Shown: positions 24,771 through 36,455, counted from the stretch's first letter. The stretch is 64,000 bases of DNA from Bryoerythrophyllum caledonicum (GCA_963971425.1 OZ020518.1:1069001-1133000), one strand, 5' to 3'. Notes: generated by a model from the sequence alone, not told the origin. Program-made: numbers and translations.

Positions 24771-24862
24771 TTGCAATTCAACATGCTATGTCAATACTCC
24801 TGTATAAACGAAAACTTGAAAACAACCAATCCCTCCCTGACACATCGAACCCCCTTCCATAA

Positions 24863-25096
24863 GTCCTGCACCTACATAACACCGTTCACGCCCTCCATTG
24901 CTTAGAGACTTTTTGGACCTTGGGTCCTTTGGTATTGGTCACTTGTTACTGGGTACATAGTGTCCACCCTCGAAAGGGGGAAGTAGTTCCTTACTACTAA
25001 CCCATGCCCGGTGGGCATGGACTTAGTGGTGGAATGAACGGACACTTTATCCACGCCGGCCCCCTTCGGGTACCGGCGTTCTTCTTCTTCTTCTAT
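24863..25096 (+). other. 3' UTR of LINE copy 2 with two strong hairpins and (TTC)n tail
   Basis: After the TAA at 24862 come a perfect 8-bp hairpin (CCATGCCC, loop GGT, GGGCATGG; 25002-25020) and a second hairpin with stem ACGCCGG/CCGGCGT (25053-25059 with 25073-25079) closed inside by a C(TTCG)G tetraloop (25063-25070). A TTC repeat follows at 25079-25094. Such structures often form the RT recognition site of LINE RNA; the repeat tail probably marks the element end. Confidence 0.7.
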
Positions 25097-26089
25097 AGTT
25101 TTTAAAGGAATTGCAAATATGAATTCCAACCATGGGAACGTGCCCAAGATTTGCAAAATCCCACCACGGGACTTTTTTCATTTAGGGGTTAAACTAATTT
25201 TGAAAGAATATAAAGTAATACTCATATTTTAAGATTTAACTCCTAACGGCCCAAGAGTCTCCTCCGGACACTGTAAGAATCCTCTTTGGGGACTCTTGGG
25301 CCTTTAGAGATTATGTCAACCATTGCATACAATGTTTGTTATGTTTTGATAACTTAATTGATGTCTTTGATGTTAATTTCTATAGTGTAAATGTTGATTT
25401 CCACATTTGTGACACCTCATTTAAATTATTAATTATATTCTTCCTAGTAGATATATAACAATTTAAATACATTTTATCATATATTATCATTATATCATTG
25501 TAAAGTAAGTAATGTATTATACAATTTTTAAGAACTTTTAGAGGGATTATTCCTAAGATATTCTTCTCACCCACTTCAATTTAAATATATAATATTTAAT
25601 ATAACAAATATTATTACATGTATAAGTTCAAATAGAATTATATTACACTATTTGGTCTTTTCAAAACTTAACAAATGAATTGGTCATGCTTTGAAAATAT
25701 TTGGAAACTTCAAAACTAGGTACTTGTATTTTTAAGTAATATCTTGCAAATTGACTTTGCTTGAGTAATTGCTAATATGATTGTTTAACCTCTAAAGGAC
25801 AAGGCATTTAAGAGAAATTTCTACTTCATTTATTTCAAAATTGTCATGATGGACTTTTTGAGAATGTCAATGGAGGATTTGTTTCTAAACTTATATGAGA
25901 TGATACCATAAAGATTTAGTCAATTTTGACTGCTTTATTTGAAAGATATTCGCAACCAAAGTAGAAAAAATTGTGCCCGTAGCTACACTTGGTCCTTTAG
26001 GGGTTCAACATAGAAAGTTGAATAAACATAGTTAAAATATTTTTATCCATAAAAAATATATATTGAATTGAGTTATTAATTAATATATT
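25097..26089. other. AT-rich intergenic DNA with short inverted repeats
   Basis: No gene is seen. 25248-25262 and 25288-25302 form a hairpin (GGCCCAAGAGTCTCC against GGGGACTCTTGGGCC, 14 of 15 paired) flanked by further complementary bases. Copies of a (T)TTAGGGGTT(A/C)AA motif lie near 25179 and 25991, and an inverted version near 25780. These look like parts of a small repeat family. Confidence 0.55.
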
Positions 26090-26873
26090 TTCATTCAAAT
26101 GGCTTCATGTGAATCCACGTCCCTTCAATGGAGTTTATGTGCGCGCCGGTTGTAGGATTTTTAAAAAAGTGTGAGCGGTTCACGGTGAGGTGGGTAAAGT
26201 TCCCAATTGGTTTAACCAAGGACTATTGTATGCACTCCAGCAATCACTAATTATAGTGGTTCCCGGTTCAATGTATTGATAAATTAAATTTACCAATGTG
26301 TTTTTTTCCTATTCGATACAACCGCTAAAAACATGCGTCCGAAATTGCCTCTTTCCACTCAACCAAACACCAATTGTCCATCTCGTTGTGCACTTCTATG
26401 ATATTTACACTTGCCAAACTCTGACTCATCAATCTTCAACAATTCTACAACACCTCCAATTTTTGAATTTTTTGAATTTCAAGGGCTTTGGTACACTTAT
26501 CACGACAAAAGTTGTACCAATCAACCATGGTGTTTTCACTTGTGTAAGAATCTACCATGGTTTTCCCTTGCTTGCAACCTCTACTCCAACTATATATAAT
26601 TGTAAGCATTTGTTGAAGGGAGAGTTTTTATTCGAAATAACATGTGTCGATGCAAATTGAACAAGGTGTTCTACAACGTCTAGTGCACCACCATCTAACT
26701 CCGTCAATTTTTGATCTATCCCTCTCCCAATGCATTTGCTCACCACACACACCACATTGATGCTCAATTGGAACTAACCCTTTTTCTCTCACTAATTCTA
26801 CACATCTCTCTACATTTGCCGTGCGGTGCACAAAGTTTCTCCACATTAATAAAGTTGCAATAATCTGATACAA
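26090..26873 (-). pseudogene. Merlin / ISXO2-like DDE transposase remnant
   Basis: Read on the minus strand in three frames: a zinc-ribbon N-terminus (CGVCGEQMHWERDRSKIDG, then RWWC), then VDWYNFCRDKC, IDESEFGK-x-KYHR (first catalytic Asp, 26437-26411), EPGTTIISDCWSAYN (second Asp, about 26270-26222), and HLTVNRSHFF followed by GAHINSIEGTWIHMK (Glu, about 26150-26095). This order is specific to the ISXO2-like transposase of Merlin elements. Frameshifts and stops break it, so it is inactive. Terminal repeats were not identified. Confidence 0.8.
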
Positions 26874-26910
26874 ACAAAAAAACCACTAAAAGAATGTAGA
26901 GAAGCTAGAG

Positions 26911-27034
26911 AATGTAGTGAATGGAGAGAATGTAGAGAAGATTTAATTGAAACTTAATTTATACTTATGATTGATTATAAGTATAAATTAAGATTCAATT
27001 AAATCTTCTCTACACTCTCTCCATTCACTACATT
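26911..27034. repeat. Foldback inverted repeat, 58-bp arms, 8-bp loop
   Basis: Arms 26911-26968 and 26977-27034 are reverse complements with two mismatches (near 26930 and 26951). The transcript would fold into a long hairpin. It may be a foldback MITE or a small-RNA precursor. It lies next to the Merlin remnant, but the link is unproven. Confidence 0.9.
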
Positions 27035-27035
27035 T

Positions 27036-27174
27036 GGCTAGGGAAAGCAAATGCTAATGTTAGAATGAAAACATAGTAGCATTACCGAAGTAATGAGGTT
27101 TTTGATAGAATGTGTCTTCTATCAAATTGAGGTATCACATCATGATTATACTTAATTTTCTTTCCCTAGCCGAA
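27036..27174. mobile_element. Candidate MITE with 12-bp terminal inverted repeats
   Basis: GGCTAGGGAAAG at 27036-27047 and its exact reverse complement CTTTCCCTAGCC at 27163-27174 bound 139 bp without coding potential. No clear target-site duplication flanks it, so the call is tentative. Confidence 0.4.
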
Positions 27175-27676
27175 ATTGTCCTTAGCAAAATCGTCTATGG
27201 CTGAGATTATCCACGGAAGCTTTGAATGTAGGATAAGAATGCAAGGGAATGGGTTGGGGTGCAAAGGAACGTGCTTGGGGGCGAGAGAACGGGCTAGGGG
27301 ACAACGAAACCGACTCTGGGATGAGGGAAAGGGTAGTGGACAAGGTGGGTGTCGTCAACTAGGGGAGGATTTGGCCGTTTTGTGTTTGGATTCCTTGTTT
27401 CCATCAAATTTGGAGTTTGAGTCTGTTGGCGTTGTCCGTTGAGTTGTACTTTGTGCGTCGGGGTTTCGTTGGCTCGTGGTTGTTGTTCAATTGTCCGTGG
27501 ATGTCCTGTTGAATTTTGTCCAAAGAGAGGGGGGCGATCCAATTTTGCTCCAGGCGTACCCTTTCTTCTGGGATGTTGAACACTACATTGATTATGATGA
27601 GTGTTTAGACTAACATGAAGCCTCTGGAGTTGTCCGAGCAATTGCGAGCATCTGGCAAAAGATTTGGGCGCATCTT

Positions 27677-28235
27677 TTGGTCTATCGGGAAGATAGCGGA
27701 GCGTCTAAATCTCCAACCGATCACGCTTCAACTCTTGAAAAAGGTCACAAATATCTCAATCGCGGGAAAGGGCCAGTAGTAACTCAATTGCCACCAAACA
27801 TTGATGAACATATCAAGAAGGTTGAAAAGGAGACAGTGCTAAGAAAACAAAGAAAATTGGTCATAAGTTTACAGAGGAGTCATTGGCTGAACTGAAGATT
27901 GAAGGGGTTGAATTCTTAAATACACAAGAGAAAAAAATGTTTTGAAATATGTTCTTTCCACATGGTAAAGTTTTTTCCTCTTCACCAGAAGAAATTGGGT
28001 GTGTTCATCCTAGTGTGGTTGCACCAATGGTGATTTTTGCAATTCTTCATGTGTCGTGGGACTTTAAGCCTATACCTGTGCTAAGAGCATTCCTTCCTAA
28101 GTTGGTGAATTGATTAAAGGAGAAGATGCAGATGGATATTCTTGAGCCTTCAATGACTCCATATGCCAACCTTTGATTTACAGTGCCAAAGACGTCTGGT
28201 GCATTAATATATATTCAAGATATATGCACCAAGTT
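27677..28235 (+). pseudogene. Ty3/gypsy pol fragment, front of reverse transcriptase
   Basis: The plus strand holds degraded gypsy pol: a Lys/Glu-rich stretch (27800-27890), then FFPHGKVF, WDFKPIPVLRAFLPKL, MDILEPSMTPYAN and FTVPKTSGALIYIQD, the usual start of gypsy RT, with internal stops. It stops at about 28235. The matching continuation of RT begins at about 31760, so one element was split. Confidence 0.65.
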
Positions 28236-31200
28236 GTGAGCTAAAGTTTGGCTCCCTCGTCATTTCTGTTAACAAATTAGTTCAATTGCAAGTTATAAGA
28301 GCCATTTAGGCTCAACAGTGAAGATTTTGAGTAGAAAACTATGATTCAAGGCCTTTAGGCCTTATTAAACAAAATTAGCCTTCAATGATCATCTAAATTA
28401 TAAATTTGTATAGATGGCTCCAAGGGAATTTAAAATACATACATAAAAATTAGCAATTGGTTAGCAAACTTTTAAAAAACTATGAAAATTAGAAAAGGAA
28501 AATTCCAAAATGCCCTATACGTTTTCAACACATGAAGGAAAAGATAAGGGTTATAACTAACTCCTAAAGGAATCAATGCTATTTATAGTTAATTGTTTCA
28601 ACCATGAAGGGAAATTGACCAACACAACAAAAAGCAAATGAATCTCTTATAATTGTGACCGGTTATAAAAAAATATTGGTATGGCTCTAACTTTAAAGTT
28701 ATCAATTAATCAAAGCTCAAAAACCTGTAAATTAGAACTAAATTGAATAGAAAAAAATGAGAAAGGTCATAGTAATTCTTCTATGGAGATTAAATGGAAA
28801 AAAATGAAAAATAAAGGTAAGAAAGAAAAAGAGGATGCTAAGAAAAGAACCAGTGATGGGAAATGGCTAACCGGATGAATGAGATGATAGGCTGACGTGG
28901 GTAGGATAGTGCACATGGGAGGGGGGTCTCCTCTCTTACCTTCTCTTGGCAATTGTAGTGTGAGTGTGGGCAGAGAACAGAGGAGAGGAAGATGGGAGGA
29001 GGATGTTAGGAGAAAAAGTCAGTAGAAGAAAAACGACGATATTTCCTCAACTCTGGTGAAAATTGGGCTGAAATTTTAGCACTGTAGAGCCTAAATGTCA
29101 ATTTTAGCTTTTTTCTAAAGTTTGTAGCTTAAAAGAGTTAAAATAACTAAAAAAGTAGTTAGTTGATAGTAAAAGTTAAGTGAAACTTTAAAAATAAGTG
29201 AAAAGCTTAAAATAGCTTAAAGGAAATAATGCTAGTATGAAAGGACTTAAAGAAAAGACTTAAAAGAAAAGACTTAAAAGAATAGTCACACTTTTTAATT
29301 AGTTGATAGGGTTTAAGCAAAACTTGAAGGGGTGGAAGGAAAAGGAAGAAACCCTTTAAGAAATAGTGTCTCTTCATAGTTTTAGCTTAAGTGGAGTAGG
29401 AATTCATTTTGAATTCACCACATTGAAGAAGCAATTGTGAGTCCTAGCTTGGAGCTAGCAATTCTTGCGATGGTTGTAAGAATTTTTAAGTTAATATATA
29501 TTATGTTGTATAAATTTGTATTGATTCTAATTGATTAAGTAACTTTGCACATGTGACTTGTGAAAGTGAGTCTTAATAATTAAGAAGTCAAATTTTAATT
29601 GATTGTAATATCTTAAATTGATAAACAGTTTAAGAAGATTTAATGTTGCACTTATTGAATAAGTGACATTGAAAGAAAATAAAACATATTAAAAAAACTA
29701 AAAATATTTGTGACTAAGAATTCTTATAATAATAATTGAATTACAAAATAAGAGTTCTTATATTTGAAGTCCATTAATTAATCTTAAGGAATTAATTGCA
29801 TTAAAGAGAGTGATGTTATTTTAGAAGAATGCAATTACTTTAAGTTTAAGAGTAATGTATAGTGGATTAAATCAAAGGAATTCAATTTGATTAAAAGAGA
29901 ATGTGTTAGAGTATAGATCTCAAAATGAATCATTCTTAAACTTCAAACAAGTGTGATTGTTTAAGTTAATGTGTTGGATGTGGAATCCATTTGGAGTTTT
30001 AAGAGCTTAGCCGTGGACGTACGTGATTAAAGATGGAGCGAATTGCATGAAGTAAGCTTTTCGATTGTAAAGAAGAACTAATAAAAGAACAAAGCAATGA
30101 GTTAAGCAATGGATAAATTCCATTCGCCTAGCAACGCATAGTTAGAGGTTTGGGCACACACACAAGAAAGACAAAGAACAAGGCTCTTGTCGCAATCACT
30201 CTTCTTCTTGGGTTAACATAAAAATTCCCAATCTTTAAAGAGTGTAGACTGTTTAACCCAAAACCTGTAAAAGAATGCATTATAGCTTTAAGTTTTATTG
30301 TAGAAGACGTTTTTTATGAGATGATTAGATTAAATTACCTAAACACTAGATGCTAGACCATTCCGGGAAGAATTTAGAATCATATGAAGACTTGTGTGAG
30401 TCTTGGGTGTTTTGCGAATGTGAATTTTACGGCTTAGAAGCACAAGGTAGATCAAAATGTCAGCTTTTGAGGACATATTTCACGCTACATTTGGAGCAAT
30501 AACAAATGATATATGGTAGTCGGAGTGAAGGAAGGTTTGTTTGCTGCCAAATTTTGAGATCAGAACTTTGAAGGACGATATCTTGCAATTTACAACAAAT
30601 CTGGGGCAAGATTATGAAGACAACGTAGATCAACGCGCTTTCTTTCCAAAGATATATTATACAATATATTTAAAGCAACCACTAGAGAGTAACGGCCGAT
30701 CAAGTGCAAAAGGTTGGTGGCTACAGGAGTTGAAAATCAACAAATTTGGAGGTCCGTAATTTTTGATTGATAAAAGATTTTGTTATATTTTTTGCGCATG
30801 CTAGAACAAAGTGAAGTGTACCTTGCTTTGGTCAAGTTCCATGGTCATTGGACCAACAACAAGGATGTGACAGGTGCAAGGAGGTCAGCGACCAAAGGTT
30901 TTGCAAGCAACAACTTTAGAGCTCCATATCTTTTGAATGTAGGAGCTTTTTAAAGTAATTTTTGCAGGATGTGAAGCATATTAAAGCCGTCTATAAAATT
31001 AGACATTTTTTTATCATGAAGAGCTTTGAGTAGAATGTGTCGTGCATTTTAGTGCCAGGGGGTCTGCTCCCCTCTTGCAAGTATTAATTCATAAATTTGT
31101 GATGCTTGTATGGAATGTCTCTGATTCTTTCAGTGGTTGTATATTATGTGTGATAGTTTTTGTGTTGACATTGATAACTAAGTCAACCCTAAACTTTGAA

Positions 31201-31759
31201 GGTCTCATTGGGTTTGTCATTAAAAGTCAATAACTTAGATGGAAAAAACGTTAAAATCTAAGTTATAACCAAAAACGTATGGATGTTTGAATTTTTGGGT
31301 CAATTAAACCATTTTGGAAAGTCTAAGTTAGACAAATAAAATCTAAGTTAGGAATGGTAATTAGAATTATGCACTAAATAGAATTTCATAAATACAAAGT
31401 TATAAAAAAATAAAAAAATAAGTATATTTATAAGAACATTAAATTTATTTTAAATATTATTTAATTAATTAATCTAATATTCAGCTATCCTAATTTAGAC
31501 ATCACAAGTTAGGGTTGAGTTTGGTTAACTAAATAGGATTAAATGAAGTCAAGTAAGGTTAAATCTATGCTAACTAATTAATTTTAGCTCATCTATAAAT
31601 CCGAACATTGCACAAATAAGTTAAAATCACCTCCAACCTCAAGAACGTTATTGAGTGGGGTTTGAATTGGCATGTTAGGCTATATTTTAAAAGGTTGAAC
31701 CTAAGTAATTTGGACTTGTGGATGAAAAAGACTATCCACTAGGAGAGGTTGTTTTTATC
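28236..31759. other. About 3.5 kb AT-rich insertion splitting the gypsy RT; no coding seen
   Basis: RT homology stops at about 28235 and resumes at about 31760 in the same orientation and at the next residues of the domain, so this stretch is probably an insertion. It is AT-rich, with purine-rich runs at 28740-28900, and shows no recognisable coding region. It could be a non-autonomous element or long solo LTR; ends and target duplication were not established. Confidence 0.45.
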
Positions 31760-33530
31760 TTATACCAGCCAATAAAGTTACAATCATGAACAAAGGCTCA
31801 GAGCCAATGGTGGATGAAGTGGTTGAAGCATTTGTAGGGCATTCTATCTATTATATTAGAGACTTATATTTAGGTTATGATTGATTCCAACTTGCAAATG
31901 AAAGTAAGGATTTATCAACCATAAAGATTCCATTGAGACTTGTTAGGATGTGCACATTGCCTCAAGGTGCCACAAACTTAGTGACTTACATGTAGAATGC
32001 CATGAACAGCATTTGAAAGACTTTGTGCCTTAGAAGACAATACATTTTCATGATAACATACCAATCAAGGGTTGCAAGGAAGAGACAAAAGACTTATCTA
32101 TGGATGAAGATGGTTGCAGGAGATTTGTCTTAGACTATATTGCAAATGTAGAGAATATTTTGGGAAGGCTTGAAGAAGTGGATTTGACATTGTCCATTAA
32201 TAAGTCTAAGTTTGGTGTGGGAGAAATTGTGGAAGTTAAGCTTTTATGCGGAAGACATGAGAGAAACCTAAGCCTCAGAAAATAGATGCTATTGTTAGTA
32301 TGAGGTGTGTTTGTGACTGTGAATACTAGCCCAATTACTACTCGTTGAGCTATTGGCTAAGACAATGCAAGTGGGAGAAGATTTGCTATAAGATTTGGAG
32401 TAAGTATTCTTACAAAGCATCAAAGAGCATATCCACTGGTAAAGAGAGAGCATTTGGGAGCACTGACCGCACTAAAGGCAGACAAAAACAATTTGATTGG
32501 TGCTAATGTCATCTTGGAGACTGGCTGTTTGTCATTACTTGGTATGATTTTCAATTTTTCTATACCAAACATGTTATGCTACAATGGGTGTCCTACATTA
32601 GATCACTAAATCATATGTTGATTCGCAATACAGGGAAAAAAAACTTAGTTGCAGATTTGTTATCAAGAGCCAAATATATGTGTGAAGACGAGATGAGGGC
32701 ACAAGAATTTGAAGAGGAATATGACGATGAAGACTATGGCTATATTTTTGGAGTAGATGGAGCAAATACAAGTGGTGATGATCATCCATTCAAAGAAGAA
32801 TTATATCTAGTTAAATTAAAAGACATTGGTATCTATTTGAGCACTTTTAAAACGCTAGAAGGTTGATCAGAAAAAACCTTTGAGGATATTAGACACCAAG
32901 CCTATAATTATCTCGAGAGAGATGCTTTATTCTTGAAATGGCCAAAAACAGAAGATGGTTCGATGCCTTTGAGAGTAATTGATGACTTGGAGTTGAAGAG
33001 TCAAGTTTTTGAATACTTTCATGATACTCTTTGCGCAGGGCATAAATGAGTTTGGGCCACATATTACAAGATCAAGAAACGATATTGGTGAAAGAACTTG
33101 TATAAAGATGTGGAGGAATTTGTTGATTTTTGTACTAAATGTCAACTGCAATCCAAAATAAGATACATAGATGAATTGCATCTTACTTATTCACTTGCAA
33201 TACATTTTCAATGTATAATTGACTTCGTTGCAATGCCATTAGGATAATAAGGCATGGAATACTTTGTTTTTGCTACAGGAGAGTTCTCAAACTTTGTTGA
33301 AAGAAGAGCTTTGAAGACATATCTACAATAAGAGTTTGTAGATTTATACTTGAAGACATCTTCAGCAGATATCGTAGTATTGGTAGAGTGAGAGTAGATG
33401 GTGGTGAGTTAGATGCTGCTGAAGCTGTGGATTTTTCAAGAGGTGTAGAGTGAAGTTAAGACTTACGGCGATTTATAATCCTAAGGCAAATGGTAAGAGT
33501 GAGAGATGGCATGCTCTGATCATTAAGGGC
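31760..33530 (+). pseudogene. Ty3/gypsy pol fragment, rest of RT, RNase H end and integrase
   Basis: Motifs on the plus strand with many stops: NKVTIMNKGSEPMVDEVVEA, TIKIPLRLVRMCTLPQGAT (RT), LTLSINKSKFGVGEIVEV (after the palm), KKNLVADLLSRA (end of RNase H, about 32640), HDTLCAGHK and CTKCQ (HHCC finger of integrase, about 33020-33150), IDFVAMP (first Asp) and YNPKANGKSER (region of the catalytic Glu, about 33475-33510). It continues the fragment at 27677-28235. Confidence 0.7.
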
Positions 33531-34870
33531 AGCTTCACGCCGAGTCGAGAGCCCGTCTGTCAAAATTTGTGCCCAAACTATGGCGAGAGTCTGAACTTTT
33601 GGATTAAAAAAAACATTAAAATATATATATTGAAGCCTTTGGGCGGTTGTAGTGTGAAGCCCCAAAGCCCAAGTCCAAAGTCCGAACCCCATATCATTTG
33701 CCAAGATTCCACTCATTTTTTTATACATAAATGGATTAATTTTCTGAAAAAATCTTCCCGCTTGATGGTACCATTCGTCCATGGCATCGTAGAATTTACT
33801 TCCTTGGCAATTATTTCTAGAAATGCCATTTGTCATTTTGTCTTCCTTAAAAGAAGCAAAAACTTGAATGAACTTTTTCCGGCTAACCACAACCAAACGG
33901 TTGAATTTGGGAAACATAACAACCATTCTTGAATGCAGCCTCACCCATGTGTCAACCCGTATGCAAGAAACGTGAAAAAAATTAGTGATTATGCTTAAAA
34001 ATGGCCTTGAAAACTCAATTTCAGCACACCTTGAGAAGCTTAAATGAAAACTGTAATTGCATAAAAGAAGGAGAATGAGGCATTGGACATCAAGGAGGGA
34101 GGTAGGGCTCGGTGGAGAGTGTGTTGGTTGAATCGGGGGAGACTAGGGCTCAAATCCCAATGTCGACGGCCTTCATGTCCTCGCAATGGGGAAAATGGGG
34201 GCTGTGGTGGCTGGACGCCGGCGGCAAAAAAGGCAAAGGCCATCCGGCCTCAAATTTGGCCTCCAATTGACCTCACTATTATCAAACCTTTATCAAAATT
34301 CAAGGTTTAGGGTTTGAAAATTTTACCTTGTTTCTTGTCGTTTCTCTCAAACTCGGATTCCATCTCTCCCTTCAAGGCAATCAATTGAAGGACCTCCAAA
34401 TCCAACCACGTCCAATTTGCTTCCTCTCCTTCAACTTTAACCACCACCTCTCTTGCAACCTTCTTCTTTGGGGTAGCCTTTTTCTTTGAAATAGCTCTTT
34501 TTTTTGAGGACCCTATGATCTCACAATCCTCTCCATCAACAATCCTCTACCTAAATTCGAACCTTCAAGACTCTCATTGCTACGGTATTGAATGTCTTGA
34601 GAAAAATGATCCATCTTATCTAACGGTGCCAAAAAAAAACAGAACATGGACACCAATACTTGAAAAAAAATCAAGACCCACCAAAATAAACGTGACAAAG
34701 AGCCTAGAGAGGAAGATAAGCGGCCCCTTTCACTCCCTGAAAAAAAAACGACCATTTTCACTCATGCCAGAAAAAACCTATGATGTTATCTTTAAGGTAA
34801 CAAATTTTTGTTATCTTTATGGTAACAAATTTTTGTTATCTTTTAGATGTTATCTTTATGGTAAAAGTTT
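33531..34870. other. Intergenic, no gene recognised
   Basis: Overlapping open frames lie on both strands at 33456-33944, but neither shows a known domain beyond the integrase tail. 34790-34865 contains short tandem copies of TGTTATCTTTATGGTAACAA. Nothing else is supported. Confidence 0.4.
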
Positions 34871-36455
34871 TTGTTGGTGACAAATCGTTAATCGTAGAAG
34901 TTGTTGATGGAATCTGACAAACTAACATGGAAACTAGCGCGGTGGGCCTTGATGTTGATGGAGTACGACTTCAAGGTAGTTCACAGGGTGGGGTTGGTGA
35001 ATATGGATGTTGACGGCTTTAGCCGTAATCCAGTTCCAAACCAATAGGATGCCACAGGCGCTAGGTGGCACAGTGAGGGTGAGACTGATCCGTTGCTAGG
35101 GTCGCATTGTTTGACGTTTTTAGGAGTGTTGGCGATGCATGGAGATCCCACTGGGAAGCTATTGTGGCCACGATAGATGAGGATGGAGGTAAAGAGTCTG
35201 GGGGCGCCAATGCATCTTCAAAGACACAAATGTGATGCAATTTCTAAAGGATGGAGAAGCAAACTATAGGTGGCGAGGGATGCAGTCACAAATCCAAGCA
35301 TTGGTTGCCTAGGGTATGGTTTATGATCGTGTGCAAGTGTCTTTTGAAGCTCCGATGCCACAATTGCAACCATTGCCAATTATGGGATTAGGATATATGT
35401 AGAGCTTGGATTTTGCAGGACCATTGCTAGTGACACCTCGACACAAGTATGTGTTGGTGATCATCGAACATTTCTCGAAATGGATAGAGTTAGCGGCATT
35501 GTTTGATAAATTTAGTGAGGGGGCTGCTTATTTTTTTCTTGATTGTGTTCTAAGTCGCTTTGGAGCTCCATCAGAGCCTTTGAGGTACTCACAGACCAAG
35601 GCAGAGAATTCTTGGGTGAGTTTCAAACGTTGTGTGAGCAAGCGATGACTGATCATTGCACTACTTTGAGAAATCATCTCGAAGAAGATGGATTGGCGGA
35701 GCGCATGGTGCAAACCGTCAAGAGGGGGCTCTAGAAGTACAGCTTGAAGAAATGACATCACTAGGATTGGGATTTGCAGTTATAGTGGATAGCATTGGGC
35801 TATCGGTTCAGAAGCAACCTTGACGTCTTTTTCACCTTACTACCTATTGTTTGGAAGACACTCGGTTTTATCGAAGGCCATTCAAGGAGATGCTGACACC
35901 GTGTTGGCTATCATAGACAATTCAAACACATGGGCTCAGGCGTGTGAGCAACGTGTAGATTCGTTCAAAAGGGTGATGCCTATGGCATTGGAGAACCTCT
36001 CCATTGCTGAACATCGGAATATGTTACACTTTGCTACAATACGGGGAGGTGGTTATCGACCGCAAGTGCGGCGTTTTGCGCCTAGAGACTATGTATATTT
36101 GCAGCAAGCAACGCCCACCACCTTGGATGTGACAGCATGGCGGGTAATTTTAAGAGTTTGTGAGGTGAAGAACTCATGGGTGTTAGTGTTGGAGGGTCAT
36201 GATGGTAAGATGTGGAAAGACCACACGCGTAATTGCGCGCCTTGCCACTTGCCACACATTGATGGGACTGTACACCTTGGATTCTCTCACATCTTTGCTG
36301 GATTGCATTGTCGGTTATGTGGTAGTGCTAAACGGGTAGCCCCAATGGTTATTTGTGACTTATGTTCTACGGGGTGGCATCTAGAATGCTTAACTCCACC
36401 TCTTTTGGACGTACCAGTGGGTCAATGGTCTTGTCCAAAGTGTTTAGCACTTTGA
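34871..36455 (+). pseudogene. Ty3/gypsy RNase H end and integrase with C-terminal PHD finger
   Basis: The RNase H end reads WKLARWALMLMEYDF and DVDGFSRNP (about 34930-35040). Integrase core: LDFAGPLLVTPRHKYVLVII (first Asp, about 35410), LTDQGREFLGEF (second Asp, about 35600) and DGLAERMVQT (Glu, about 35690), with a frameshift and stops. The frame 35820-36455 encodes the integrase C-terminus (APRDYVYL, WRVILRV) followed by CRLC, CDLCSTGWHLEC and WSCPKC (36308-36449), a complete C4HC3 PHD finger where chromoviruses have a chromodomain. The C-terminal frame is intact, the rest is broken. Confidence 0.78.

Larger units (their letters stand above)
17824..24862 (+). pseudogene. LINE copy 2 ORF2 polyprotein (APE, RT, chromo-like, MTase-like, RNase H, ZnF, RLE), one frameshift
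   Basis: About 2345 codons in two frames: 17824-19329, then a frame open from about 19322 to 24862. They are separated by one extra base in the A-rich run at 19316-19322, judged from the alignment with copy 1 around 4100. Modules: about 215 residues without a known domain; AP endonuclease 18484-19251; conserved linker 19322-20155; RT 20156-21010 with YADD; thumb/connection; chromo-like 22141-22320; methyltransferase-like 22726-23090; RNase H 23386-23830; CCHC-type finger 24185-24290; restriction-like endonuclease about 24440-24760. No other stop is seen. The protein would copy element RNA at nicked chromosomal DNA; which endonuclease nicks is unknown. Confidence 0.85.

Noticed and set aside
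33456-33944. 162-codon minus-strand frame, possibly a transposase piece
   Set aside because: No motif could be matched, and it overlaps the plus-strand integrase remnant.
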